Shown here in pieces: positions 38,184-46,056 of a DNA stretch of 64,000 nt. A program made the translations under genes and the position numbers. The first letter of the stretch is position 1, and each line of letters opens with the position of its first letter. This DNA comes from Sphingorhabdus pulchriflava (lineage in GTDB: Bacteria; Pseudomonadota; Alphaproteobacteria; Sphingomonadales; Sphingomonadaceae): positions 573,501 through 637,500 of the forward strand of contig NZ_QRGP01000002.1 of assembly GCF_003367235.1 (NCBI RefSeq). Reading direction: 5' to 3'. A model generated the notes under the pieces. That model made no database searches. It was not told the DNA's origin and saw nothing but the letters and a program-made list of their open reading frames with translations.

Positions 38184-39082
38184 CCCGGTCGACAGATAGC
38201 GATCCGTTTCGATCGCTGGTCAATTAGGATTCTGTGGTATTGCAGCACGCGGGCACCCACTAGAAGTTCCGGGAAACGGTCGGAAATGCGTACATTGACG
38301 TCCGAAACCTCTGCCCCGCCAAAACGGAATGGGCCCGGTACCTTCGCCGTTTGCGTCTCAAGACTGCTATTGGTCAGCGTCGCATTTTCGGCGGCTTGCA
38401 CCGGCCCGGCTTCGACTTTGTCAAACAGCGATTGGGGCATCACAAATTCGACATTCGCACCCGTATCCATATTGCCTTCGGTTACCACAGTGCCAATCGA
38501 GACAGGGATACGGAACGGTCGTTCATAGGCGACGACCCGAGCATCATCTGCGGGCAGATCCATCGACCGGCTGAATGACAGTGTCTTTGCGGGATAATCG
38601 ATAATCAGCACGCCATCGGCGAAAAAGTCACGACCAATAATACCTGATATCGCGGCCTCAGCAGAGAGGCGGCTGCTATAGTCGCGGGTGATGACTTCCA
38701 GATTGTCGCGTCGGAGTCCGCCAATTTCGAGCGAATCAAATCGTGTCATTTCCACGCTGGCAGTTGCGACACCGTCGCTTGAAAGGCCGTCATTGGTGAT
38801 GGGCAGCGCGAGAGTTTTTGTTAGGCTGGCATCCGAGCGACCCAGCCCGCTGGCGCCAGTGTCGATTGCAAATACGAAAGGCCCTTTTTCATTGACCATG
38901 ACATCGACGTAGATGCGACCATCGACTACCCGAAAGGGCACTTTGAATAGAGCGTCAACATCGGCGTCGGCACGACAGACATCGGTATCTTGAGTAGTAG
39001 TATGCGCGCAAGCAGTGGTCGCTGTGGTCGCAGCGAACAGACTGGTCGCCAGCAACAGGACTTTTGACAAGGACTCGGACAA
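38180..39082 (-). CDS. Retropepsin-like aspartyl protease family protein
   Basis: 300 residues. A signal-like hydrophobic N-terminus (LLLATSLFAATTATTACAH) is followed by two pepsin-like lobes: AIDTGASGLG (about 72-81) and NMDTGANVEFVMP (about 205-217). Each lobe has the DTG motif, so a monomeric two-lobe protease is predicted in the periplasm or outer membrane. Substrate unknown. The 3' end shares four bases with the oxygenase stop (38180-38183). Confidence 0.82.
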   Translation of the reverse strand: MSESLSKVLLLATSLFAATTATTACAHTTTQDTDVCRADADVDALFKVPFRVVDGRIYVDVMVNEKGPFVFAIDTGASGLGRSDASLTKTLALPITNDGLSSDGVATASVEMTRFDSLEIGGLRRDNLEVITRDYSSRLSAEAAISGIIGRDFFADGVLIIDYPAKTLSFSRSMDLPADDARVVAYERPFRIPVSIGTVVTEGNMDTGANVEFVMPQSLFDKVEAGPVQAAENATLTNSSLETQTAKVPGPFRFGGAEVSDVNVRISDRFPELLVGARVLQYHRILIDQRSKRIAICRPG

Positions 39083-39093
39083 AATGGGGTTCT

Positions 39094-39115
39094 CCGTATT
39101 ATCGTATTAATACGG
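39094..39115. promoter_or_regulatory. Inverted repeat upstream of the aspartyl protease gene
   Basis: CCGTATTA-TCGTAT-TAATACGG: perfect 8-base arms, 12 bases from the start at 39082. Also contains the palindrome GTATTAATAC. Candidate operator. Confidence 0.5.
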
Positions 39116-39158
39116 TGATGGAATTGAATGTCTCTGTCAATTCCTTGAGGAAACTAGT

Positions 39159-40283
39159 TCATGTCGGGAAATCAGGAAAAACTGTGCGTTGAAGCTGTTT
39201 GGGGTCGATACCATAATGCGAAGAAAGGGCAGCGATGACCATCGATTCGAACCGAGTAGTTGGCTTCAGGTCACGGCCTTCATAAAGCTGGCTGTCAGCC
39301 AACCCCGGCCAGTCGGCAACGATCTTACCGCCTATCGAGAGACCACCACCAAACAACATCGCGGCAGATGCGGTGCCATGATCGGTGCCACGCGTGCCAT
39401 TTGCATGAACCGTTCGGCCGAATTCAGTAGCCACCAAAACCAATGTCTTGCTCCACGCCTGGCCCAATTCGGTGCATAAGGTTTCGATCATTTCATCAAC
39501 CCCCTTTAGCGCCGTTCCAAGCCGTCCTTCCTGATTGATGTGCGTATCCCAGCCTCCGGTTTCGACCATTGCGACGCGCGCGCCGTCCGCACCTGCCATA
39601 AGGCTGGCGACCATCTTGCCTGCGGCAACGCCACCGCGACCGGCGCTCGGGTCGATACCGCCAGCCATTGCTTCGGTCTGCGCTGCGCTCGCCCATAAAG
39701 GCGCCAATTGGGCGTCTTCGGCGTACAGCATCGCCACGCGCTCCATCAACGCGGCGTCTGCGTCGGGAAGGCGGGAGGGAGCGTAGCTACTGACGCTGAC
39801 AGGGCCGCGCAAGGCTGGCGGGATCGCAGTAGCCAAGGCCAGCGCTTTGCTCTCGGTCTTTGGAAGCATGCCGAGCAGTCGGTTGATCCAGCCATCGTCG
39901 CGACCGTAGGGCCGGGTGCCAGCGGTCTCGAGCAGATTTTGGCCGTCGAAATGCGATCGCTCACGATAGCCCGAGGCAATGGCGTGATAAAAGGCCGCCT
40001 GCTTTTGCCGAAACAGGGCTGCGCTTGCCGTCATCTGCGGATGCAGGGCGAACAGGCCGTCCAGTTTCGCACCACTCAACGCATTGGCGGCGAGGTCACC
40101 CCGCGCCGAGGCGAATGCCGGGTCGCCAACCGGGGCCAATATGCCAAGCCCGTCTGCTGCTCCACGCTGGATGATAAATATGAAGCGCCGGTCGGTATCC
40201 GCTGTGGCAAAGGCGAAGCGCGGAGTGAGCGCCAGCGAGGTTCCGGCAAGCCCGGACAGGATCAGTCTGCGACGGTCGATCAT
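39159..40283 (-). CDS. DUF1501 protein with Tat signal
   Basis: About 374 residues from ATG 40283 (GGAG upstream). It starts MIDRRRLILSGLAG, a twin-arginine signal. The body carries the DUF1501 pattern: FIFIIQRGAADGLG (about 33-46), GGWDTHINQEG near 245, and EFGRTVHANGTRGTDHGTAS near 290, akin to an alkaline-phosphatase/sulfatase fold. It is always paired in operons with DUF1800, as here; the biochemical role of the pair is not known. The gene starts four bases after the DUF1800 stop. Confidence 0.88.
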   Translation of the reverse strand: MIDRRRLILSGLAGTSLALTPRFAFATADTDRRFIFIIQRGAADGLGILAPVGDPAFASARGDLAANALSGAKLDGLFALHPQMTASAALFRQKQAAFYHAIASGYRERSHFDGQNLLETAGTRPYGRDDGWINRLLGMLPKTESKALALATAIPPALRGPVSVSSYAPSRLPDADAALMERVAMLYAEDAQLAPLWASAAQTEAMAGGIDPSAGRGGVAAGKMVASLMAGADGARVAMVETGGWDTHINQEGRLGTALKGVDEMIETLCTELGQAWSKTLVLVATEFGRTVHANGTRGTDHGTASAAMLFGGGLSIGGKIVADWPGLADSQLYEGRDLKPTTRFESMVIAALSSHYGIDPKQLQRTVFPDFPT

Positions 40284-40287
40284 CACA

Positions 40288-41712
40288 TTATCTCCGCAAA
40301 AATTCTGGGGACACGAGCAGCAGCGCAAGACCCTGTTCGGGGCTTTCGGCACGGGCGATATGTTCGGCTGTGGTGGCTGTCATAGAGCCCGGTAGAATAG
40401 CCGTAGCAAGAGTGCGCGCATCGACGCGGTTGGCTGCCAGTTTGGCAAACCGCCCCGCCGTTTCCACCCTTCGCATCAGGCCTGCAGGTCCAGCCCAGTC
40501 AGCGGTAATATCACCATAGCCTTTGGGCGATCCGGGTTTCCACACCGGCTGCCCCATCTGGTTGAACAGTGCGACCGCAGCCTGTGCCTTGCCCGGAATT
40601 GCGGTTATCGAAAGGGCGCGCAAGGCCGATATGGTCCATTCCCAGGGGCTTTTGAACTTGGCCTGCTGCGGCACCCAGCTTTCGGGTGCCTCGACAAGCG
40701 TGCGGTAAAGTGCCGGAAGGTCACCGCCGGTTTTGAGGAAATTGGCTTCCAGCTTGGCCACCAGCGAAGCCGGCGGATCGTCGGCAATAAAATGCCGCGC
40801 CAGTTTGATTGCTATATGTCGCGCTGTGGCGGGATGTCGAGCAAGGTCTGAAATGATTGCGGACAACGCCTTGGCACCGTTTTGCGCATATGTGCGGCCG
40901 ACAATGCGGCGCGTGCCGGGTTCGTGCAACGCTTCGACGAATATCGCCTCGCCAGGTTTGGCATCGCTGCCGACCAACCTCTGAATGCGCGCTCGACCGA
41001 GCCCTCCAACCGTCAACCCGGTCATCGCACGAGCGAATTCGGTGACATCGGCTTGGCTATAGGCGCTGCGATCGCCTAGCGTGTGCAACTCCAATATTTC
41101 GCGCGCCAGATTTTCGTTCAAACCAATCTCGCGGTTGCTCCGCGCGCCAACCCGTTTGGCGAGCGGACTGTTGGGCCCGATTGACTGGGCTTGGTCGAGA
41201 TAGAGCAACATAGCCGGATGCCAGGTCGAGGCGCGCAAAAGGTCCGCAAGATTGCCAAGGATATGCGGCCGGATTGCCTCAAATTCGAAACTTCCGGCAA
41301 GCCCGACAATGGCTATTTTGTCGATCGACAGCGCGAAATGGTTCGCCCAGAAATGCACCAGCCGCTCAGCAAAGCTGTTCGTAGAAGCAAGCGCTACGCC
41401 CATACGTGCGTCGACTGCCTTTACATATTGGTCACGCACCGCTTTGCGATAGCCATTGAGCTGCTTTTCGGCCGTTTCAGCTTGCGCGTCCTGTGTCGCG
41501 GCCTTTGACTTGCGCTCACGCCGCTCCATCCCAAGCTCGCGCACCGCCAGCACCAGTTCGCGCGATGGCGGTAGCGCGCCGATGGGGGTGGGAGTGGAGT
41601 CAAACTTCTCCAACTGGTCAAGCAGCGAATATTTCGGATTGGCGGCAACCGGAATCCCGGGAATTGCCCCCAACCCGAAGCGGTTCAAAGCAATTGCAGC
41701 ATCCACAGCCAT
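40288..41712 (-). CDS. DUF1800 protein
   Basis: 474 residues from ATG 41712, preceded by AAAGGAGAG. No signal peptide is evident, which is common in this family. The segments ALNRFGLGAIPG, FWANHFALS (about 125), LGNLADLLRAS, and NREIGLNENLAREILELHTLG (a conserved DUF1800 motif) are present, and GYGDITADW later. Forms an operon with the Tat-exported DUF1501 protein. The pair may build or modify exported proteins or surface structures; unproven. Confidence 0.88.
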   Translation of the reverse strand: MAVDAAIALNRFGLGAIPGIPVAANPKYSLLDQLEKFDSTPTPIGALPPSRELVLAVRELGMERRERKSKAATQDAQAETAEKQLNGYRKAVRDQYVKAVDARMGVALASTNSFAERLVHFWANHFALSIDKIAIVGLAGSFEFEAIRPHILGNLADLLRASTWHPAMLLYLDQAQSIGPNSPLAKRVGARSNREIGLNENLAREILELHTLGDRSAYSQADVTEFARAMTGLTVGGLGRARIQRLVGSDAKPGEAIFVEALHEPGTRRIVGRTYAQNGAKALSAIISDLARHPATARHIAIKLARHFIADDPPASLVAKLEANFLKTGGDLPALYRTLVEAPESWVPQQAKFKSPWEWTISALRALSITAIPGKAQAAVALFNQMGQPVWKPGSPKGYGDITADWAGPAGLMRRVETAGRFAKLAANRVDARTLATAILPGSMTATTAEHIARAESPEQGLALLLVSPEFLRR

Positions 41713-41781
41713 TGGGGGCTCTCCTTTGCAAAGGACGCCCCGGTCAACATGGGGCAATACGCCCTTAACGCAGCAGGCTGC

Positions 41782-43104
41782 TTAACCCTTCGCGCGCACC
41801 CGCCAAATAATGTTGCCGACATCGTCGCTGACCAGAAGTGCTCCGGTCTTGTCGATTGCAACCATAGATGGGCGGCCCTGTGCCTTTTCGGCTTTGTCGA
41901 GGAAGCCTGTCAGCACATTGACCGGCATTCCGCTCGGTTGGCCATTTTTGAATGGCACAAAGATGACGTCATATCCGGCCTTGGGCTTGCGGTTCCACGA
42001 ACCGTGCCGAGCAATGAAAGCGCCGCTGGCAAAGCGTTCGCCCAATTTCGCCTTGTCGGCAAATGCCAGTCCCAAGGGAGCGGTATGTGCGCCAAGTGCA
42101 TAGTCCGGTCGGCGTTCATATTCCCGTTTCTCGGGCTTGCCTGGCTGGACGCGGTGGTCGGTATAGCCGCCCCAATAATGGTGCGGCCAGCCATAGTCGG
42201 CACCGAATTCAACGACTGCCAGATAGTCTGGAACGAGATCCGACCCCAGCATGTCACGCTCATTGACCACAGTCCACAAAACGCCTGAACTGTCCCATGC
42301 CAGACCGACGGGATTGCGAAGACCCGAGCTGTATGCACCGCTTTTACCAGTGACCAGGTCAAGTTCGATCACCCGCGCACGCCCGACTTCTTTGTCGAGA
42401 CCATTTTCGGCGATATTGCTGTTCGATCCGACCGCAATATACAGCTTCTTCCCATCCGCACTTGCAACAAGGTTGCGAGTCCAATGGTTGTTGGGCGCCA
42501 TAGCATTGAGCGCTAGGATCTTGTTCCCCTTTGCCGTGATTTGGGTATCGCCATCCTTATAGGGAAAGGCCAGAACGGCGTCGGTGTTGGCGACATAAAG
42601 GATGTCTCCCACCAGAACCATGCCAAAGGGTGAGTTTAACCCTTCAAGGAATTTGCTCCGCAGTTCGGGCTTTCCATCGCCATCGGTATCGCGCAACAGG
42701 GTAATACGGTTCGCTGAGGGCACGCCAGCACCAGCCTTGGTGAACAGCCATTCGGCAATCCAGCCTTCTATGCCTTCCATTCGCCCGGGAGGGGCATTGG
42801 TTTCGGCCACCAGCACATCGCCATTGGGCAACACATACATGTTACGCGGATGTTCGAGATCCTCGGCAAAGCGTTCCACGACCAAGCCGTCAGCGGCGGT
42901 TGGGGCTTCGCCTGCTTTCCAACGGTCGACCTCCGCAATGCTGACCGTCGGGATGCGCTGTTCACGCGGTTCAGTGATTTCGGGTTTTGGTCCGGTCAGT
43001 CGCTCAATGGAAACCCGGGCTTCGTCGGGCCGAGACATATACCACAGCCCGCCACCCACGAGCAAAAGGACGAAGGCCGTAAAGCCGAGTATATGTTTCC
43101 ACAT
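41782..43104 (-). CDS. Sorbosone/PQQ-dependent sugar dehydrogenase family protein
   Basis: 440 residues. A single hydrophobic segment near 5-22 anchors the protein in the membrane. The rest is a beta-propeller of the PQQ-glucose dehydrogenase-B/sorbosone dehydrogenase group, with YVLPNGDVLVAET (about 90), GLRNPVGLAWD (about 265) and GSWNRKPKAGYDV. The likely reaction is sugar or alcohol oxidation with PQQ; no PQQ synthesis gene is near. AGGAGA precedes ATG. Downstream of the small membrane protein at 43116 in the same direction. Confidence 0.85.
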   Translation of the reverse strand: MWKHILGFTAFVLLLVGGGLWYMSRPDEARVSIERLTGPKPEITEPREQRIPTVSIAEVDRWKAGEAPTAADGLVVERFAEDLEHPRNMYVLPNGDVLVAETNAPPGRMEGIEGWIAEWLFTKAGAGVPSANRITLLRDTDGDGKPELRSKFLEGLNSPFGMVLVGDILYVANTDAVLAFPYKDGDTQITAKGNKILALNAMAPNNHWTRNLVASADGKKLYIAVGSNSNIAENGLDKEVGRARVIELDLVTGKSGAYSSGLRNPVGLAWDSSGVLWTVVNERDMLGSDLVPDYLAVVEFGADYGWPHHYWGGYTDHRVQPGKPEKREYERRPDYALGAHTAPLGLAFADKAKLGERFASGAFIARHGSWNRKPKAGYDVIFVPFKNGQPSGMPVNVLTGFLDKAEKAQGRPSMVAIDKTGALLVSDDVGNIIWRVRAKG

Positions 43105-43115
43105 TATAGTCTCTC

Positions 43116-43316
43116 CTAAGCCTTGCGGCGATCCATCAGCCAGACTGCAATCGCGATTGCGCTGCCGATCGCAAATCCGGACATCATTCCGATTGAAGCC
43201 TCGTTAAAATAGACGCCAGCTATGACGCCAATCAAAAGGCCAAGAAAAATGAAAATGCCGCCCGCCATGCGCGGTTTGTCTTCCTGGGGCAGCGGTTTTG
43301 GTTCGGGACTGTTCAT
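43116..43316 (-). CDS. Small two-helix membrane protein
   Basis: 66 residues: a proline-rich N-terminus (NSPEPKPLPQEDKPR) and two transmembrane helices (about 18-38 and 41-60) ending in a basic DRRKA. No family recognised. It lies 11 bases upstream of the PQQ-type dehydrogenase on the same strand, so the two are probably cotranscribed. Confidence 0.72.
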   Translation of the reverse strand: MNSPEPKPLPQEDKPRMAGGIFIFLGLLIGVIAGVYFNEASIGMMSGFAIGSAIAIAVWLMDRRKA

Positions 43317-43514
43317 CGCGCCCTAATGCCATCGACAGGGGCGCCGTAGCAAGCAGGATATACTCCCTAACCGCCTTTCGAAAAACTACCTAACAATCGG
43401 GTAACCAAAGGCCGTCAGCCTTCTTCCATGCCTGCTCATTATCAGGGTTCGGGCAGGCGAGCCTCACCCCGGTTCGCTTGCGATCAAACACTTAAAAAGG
43501 TCGCACGCTCCGCC

Positions 43515-43724
43515 ATGTATTTTCCGCTTTATGTCCAACCGCACGATGTCAATGAAGCAGAGGCGCTCATCGCCCGCTTCGGTCGGGAGGCCGGGCTTGA
43601 AGCGGCAGAGAGGGCGGAAGCAAGCCGCAACATCGGCAATCATCTGCACTATTGTCGCTGGCGCCAGATTGAACGGCTGGTGGTGCTGCTGAGTCTTGAG
43701 ACCACACTCGGCACAGTGCATTGA
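43515..43724 (+). CDS. Conserved small sphingomonad protein
   Basis: About 69 residues from ATG 43515, the most likely start within a longer frame from 43428. The sequence (EAEALIARFGREAGLEAAER, then RNIGNHLHYCRWRQIERLVV) resembles a short orphan family I have seen annotated as hypothetical in sphingomonads. It is helix-rich and ends in TLGTVH. Function unknown. Confidence 0.65.
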   Translation: MYFPLYVQPHDVNEAEALIARFGREAGLEAAERAEASRNIGNHLHYCRWRQIERLVVLLSLETTLGTVH

Positions 43725-43802
43725 CGCTATGGCCATCTTGCTTCGGTAAGGTGGCCATCAGCGCTCTTCCCTTTCAGAAACAAACTGCCTAACAGAGCGG
43801 CC

Positions 43803-44474
43803 ATGTGGCAGCTTCTGCAATTCCCCCTTTGTCCATTCTCTCGCAAGGTTCGCCTGCTTATGGGCGAAAAAGGCATTGCCTACAGCCTCGTCCGTGAAAA
43901 TCCGTGGGAATATCGCGACGAATTTCTGCATATGAACCCAGCTGCGCGGACGCCCGTATTGGTGGATAGTGCGCGCAATCTGACGTTATCGGATTCGGTC
44001 GCGATTACAGAATTCATTGAGGAAACGAGCGATACAGCGCCGATGATCAGCGGCTCTGCCACCTATCGTGCTGAAATCCGCCGTCTGGTCGCTTGGTTCG
44101 ATCAACAATTTTACGGCGATGTCACAGCACCGTTGCTGCACGAACGGATGAAGAAGCGGCTCGTGCACCGTCAGCCGCCCGACAGTTCTGTTCTGCGAGA
44201 GGCGATGCGGCTGGCCAACGGGCATCTCGACTATATCGACTATCTGATTGATCACCGTTCCTGGATGGCAGGCAGCACGATGAGTATGGCCGATCTTGCG
44301 GCCGCGGCACAGCTTTCGGTTGCCGACTATCTCGGTGGCATTGACTGGAGCGGTCATGAACAGACTAAGGCTTGGTACTCGATGTTCAAATCACGCCCCA
44401 GTTTTCGCCCTCTGCTGTCGGAACGGATGGAGGCGATTACGCCCCCATCTTATTATGAGCAGGTTGATTTTTAG
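43803..44474 (+). CDS. Glutathione S-transferase family protein
   Basis: 223 residues. The N-terminal thioredoxin-like domain (LLQFPLCPFSRKVRLLMGEK, then NPAARTPVLVDSARNLTLSDS with the cis-Pro and the E/D-S glutathione site) precedes an all-helical C-terminal domain with SMADLAAAAQLS. Conjugates glutathione or reduces a substrate. The catalytic Ser/Cys candidate lies in the CPFS start of helix 1. The stop overlaps the convergent membrane gene by four bases. Confidence 0.88.
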   Translation: MWQLLQFPLCPFSRKVRLLMGEKGIAYSLVRENPWEYRDEFLHMNPAARTPVLVDSARNLTLSDSVAITEFIEETSDTAPMISGSATYRAEIRRLVAWFDQQFYGDVTAPLLHERMKKRLVHRQPPDSSVLREAMRLANGHLDYIDYLIDHRSWMAGSTMSMADLAAAAQLSVADYLGGIDWSGHEQTKAWYSMFKSRPSFRPLLSERMEAITPPSYYEQVDF

Positions 44475-44905
44475 GCTTTCCCTTTACCGCTCAACATTCC
44501 GCTGCCCAACAGCGGAATAAGCAGCATCACAAGCAACAACGTATTCGAAACCGCATTCATCCAGAATCCGGTTGCGACCGAAATCCATGAATCGATAGCG
44601 TACCAGACAAAGCTCGCGAAAAGGATGAAGCGCCATGCAGGGGCGGCATGGTCGGATTGCAGCGCGTGTAATGCCTTGAAGGTTGCGAAATAGGTCAGCC
44701 CCCAACCCATCGTTACAGCGCCCATCAAGCCAATCGCAAAGCGGTGATGGGCATCGGGCTGTGCCGGAATCGGCATTCCGAAAAGCTCGAATAACATGCG
44801 CGTCAGTCCGTCGGTCGCAGCAAAGGCTCCACCTGCCAGAACAAGCCCGAAAATGGTGACGCCTGCTGCCCAAATAGTCAGCCAATTCTGCCAGAACCTG
44901 TTCAT
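44471..44905 (-). CDS. Hypothetical membrane protein under TetR-like control
   Basis: 144 residues from ATG 44905 with four transmembrane helices (about 12-32, 50-75, 82-102 and 110-135). I do not recognise the family. It is divergent from the TetR gene at 44997, and the 91 bases between them hold two tandem operators, so it is the likely target of that repressor. Its stop interlocks with the GST gene. Confidence 0.75.
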   Translation of the reverse strand: MNRFWQNWLTIWAAGVTIFGLVLAGGAFAATDGLTRMLFELFGMPIPAQPDAHHRFAIGLMGAVTMGWGLTYFATFKALHALQSDHAAPAWRFILFASFVWYAIDSWISVATGFWMNAVSNTLLLVMLLIPLLGSGMLSGKGKA

Positions 44906-44933
44906 GCTATATCCTTTCGCATTCGATTTTCTA

Positions 44934-44969
44934 TGTAGCATATGCTACATTAATGTAGCGGTCGCTACA
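44934..44969. promoter_or_regulatory. Tandem TetR operators
   Basis: TGTAGCATATGCTACA (44934-44949, perfect palindrome) and TGTAGCGGTCGCTACA (44954-44969, perfect seven-base arms) are 20 bases apart centre to centre, about two helical turns on the same face. They lie in the gap between the membrane gene and the TetR gene. Confidence 0.75.
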
Positions 44970-44996
44970 AGACCTTTTTGTATCTAAGGCGAAACT

Positions 44997-45533
44997 GTGG
45001 AAAGCCCGAGTAAATCTGATGTCCGCCGACTGGCGCTGGTCGACAAGCTGGCGGACCATGTGCTGGCGCACGGCCTTGTCACCGCCAGCCTGCGCCCTTT
45101 GGCCAAGGCTGCGGGGACGAGCGACCGGATGTTGCTTTATTATTTTCCCGACAAGTCGGAAATTATCGCGGCGACGCTACAATGCATTGCGGCGCGGATG
45201 GTGGCTGCCATGTCGGAGCATGTGTCGCCCGAGCCGTTGTCGCTAGATGCGCTTTCGCAACGCCTATCAGCATTTCTGTTCGAAGACCGTTTCTGGCCCT
45301 ATATGTGCGTCTGGCTCGAACTGGCTAGTCGCGCGGGAAGAGGGGATCCGCTCTACACACCGATTGCCGCTGCAATAGGTCACGGCTTTCTGGAATGGGG
45401 GGAAGCACAACTGGCGGCGCCCGATCCCGAAACGCGCGCGCGTGACGCGGCAAAATTGCTGGTGCGGATCGAGGGGATGGTGCTGGTCCGCGCAATTGGT
45501 TTGCGCGCGGTTGTTGAGAGGAGCTTGAGCTAG
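44997..45533 (+). CDS. TetR family transcriptional regulator
   Basis: 178 residues from GTG 44997. The helix-turn-helix lies at about 27-52 (TASLRPLAKAAGTSDRMLLYYFPDKSE), the TetR pattern with Y-Y-F-P-x-K, followed by an effector-binding helical domain. The effector is unknown. Two 16-bp palindromes upstream are its probable operators, giving autoregulation and control of the divergent membrane gene. The stop interlocks with the convergent gene at 45530. Confidence 0.9.
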   Translation: MESPSKSDVRRLALVDKLADHVLAHGLVTASLRPLAKAAGTSDRMLLYYFPDKSEIIAATLQCIAARMVAAMSEHVSPEPLSLDALSQRLSAFLFEDRFWPYMCVWLELASRAGRGDPLYTPIAAAIGHGFLEWGEAQLAAPDPETRARDAAKLLVRIEGMVLVRAIGLRAVVERSLS

Positions 45534-45967
45534 CCGACAGGTTCTGAATTCTTTTTGCGGTACCAGAAAAGAGCGGCAGCAATCCCGGCAAGTAATAGCG
45601 ACTGAAGCCCAAGGATCGGGAACAGCAATGCCGCCATTACCAGCAGCCAGAATATCCAACCTGTCTTGCTGTTCTTGGATGGATCTTCGCGTCCGCGCAC
45701 CAAATTGATGAAGCCTGCTACAGCGAAGGCAACTGCCACCGGCAAATAGAGCGCGGTCAGGATAAACATCCAAAATGCAACACCCATGGTGTAGAGAGTC
45801 TCGCCATAATCGCGCCCTGCAATGATGCACTTATGCGCCGAGCCTTCGTCGAGTTGGCACCCATATGCTTGCGCGATTCCAGCGGCGATAAAAGTCAAAA
45901 GTACCGGAGCAATCGCCATCAGCAGCGCCAGACCTGCGCTTAGGAAGAGCGATGTGGACAGCTTCAT
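45530..45967 (-). CDS. Hypothetical membrane protein
   Basis: About 145 residues from ATG 45967 with a signal-anchor helix (about 5-35) and two or three further helices. Two cysteines (YGCQLDEG and HKCII) in the loop after the first helix could form a disulfide in the periplasm. No family recognised. Upstream frame to 46009 has no better start. Confidence 0.7.
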   Translation of the reverse strand: MKLSTSLFLSAGLALLMAIAPVLLTFIAAGIAQAYGCQLDEGSAHKCIIAGRDYGETLYTMGVAFWMFILTALYLPVAVAFAVAGFINLVRGREDPSKNSKTGWIFWLLVMAALLFPILGLQSLLLAGIAAALFWYRKKNSEPVG

Positions 45968-46056
45968 GCGATAGTCTCGATGCAAGTCATGAGGGCAATC
46001 TAATGGCATCCCGCAGCAAAGCTACGCTACTGCGGACCTAGTACATTGTAATCCGG

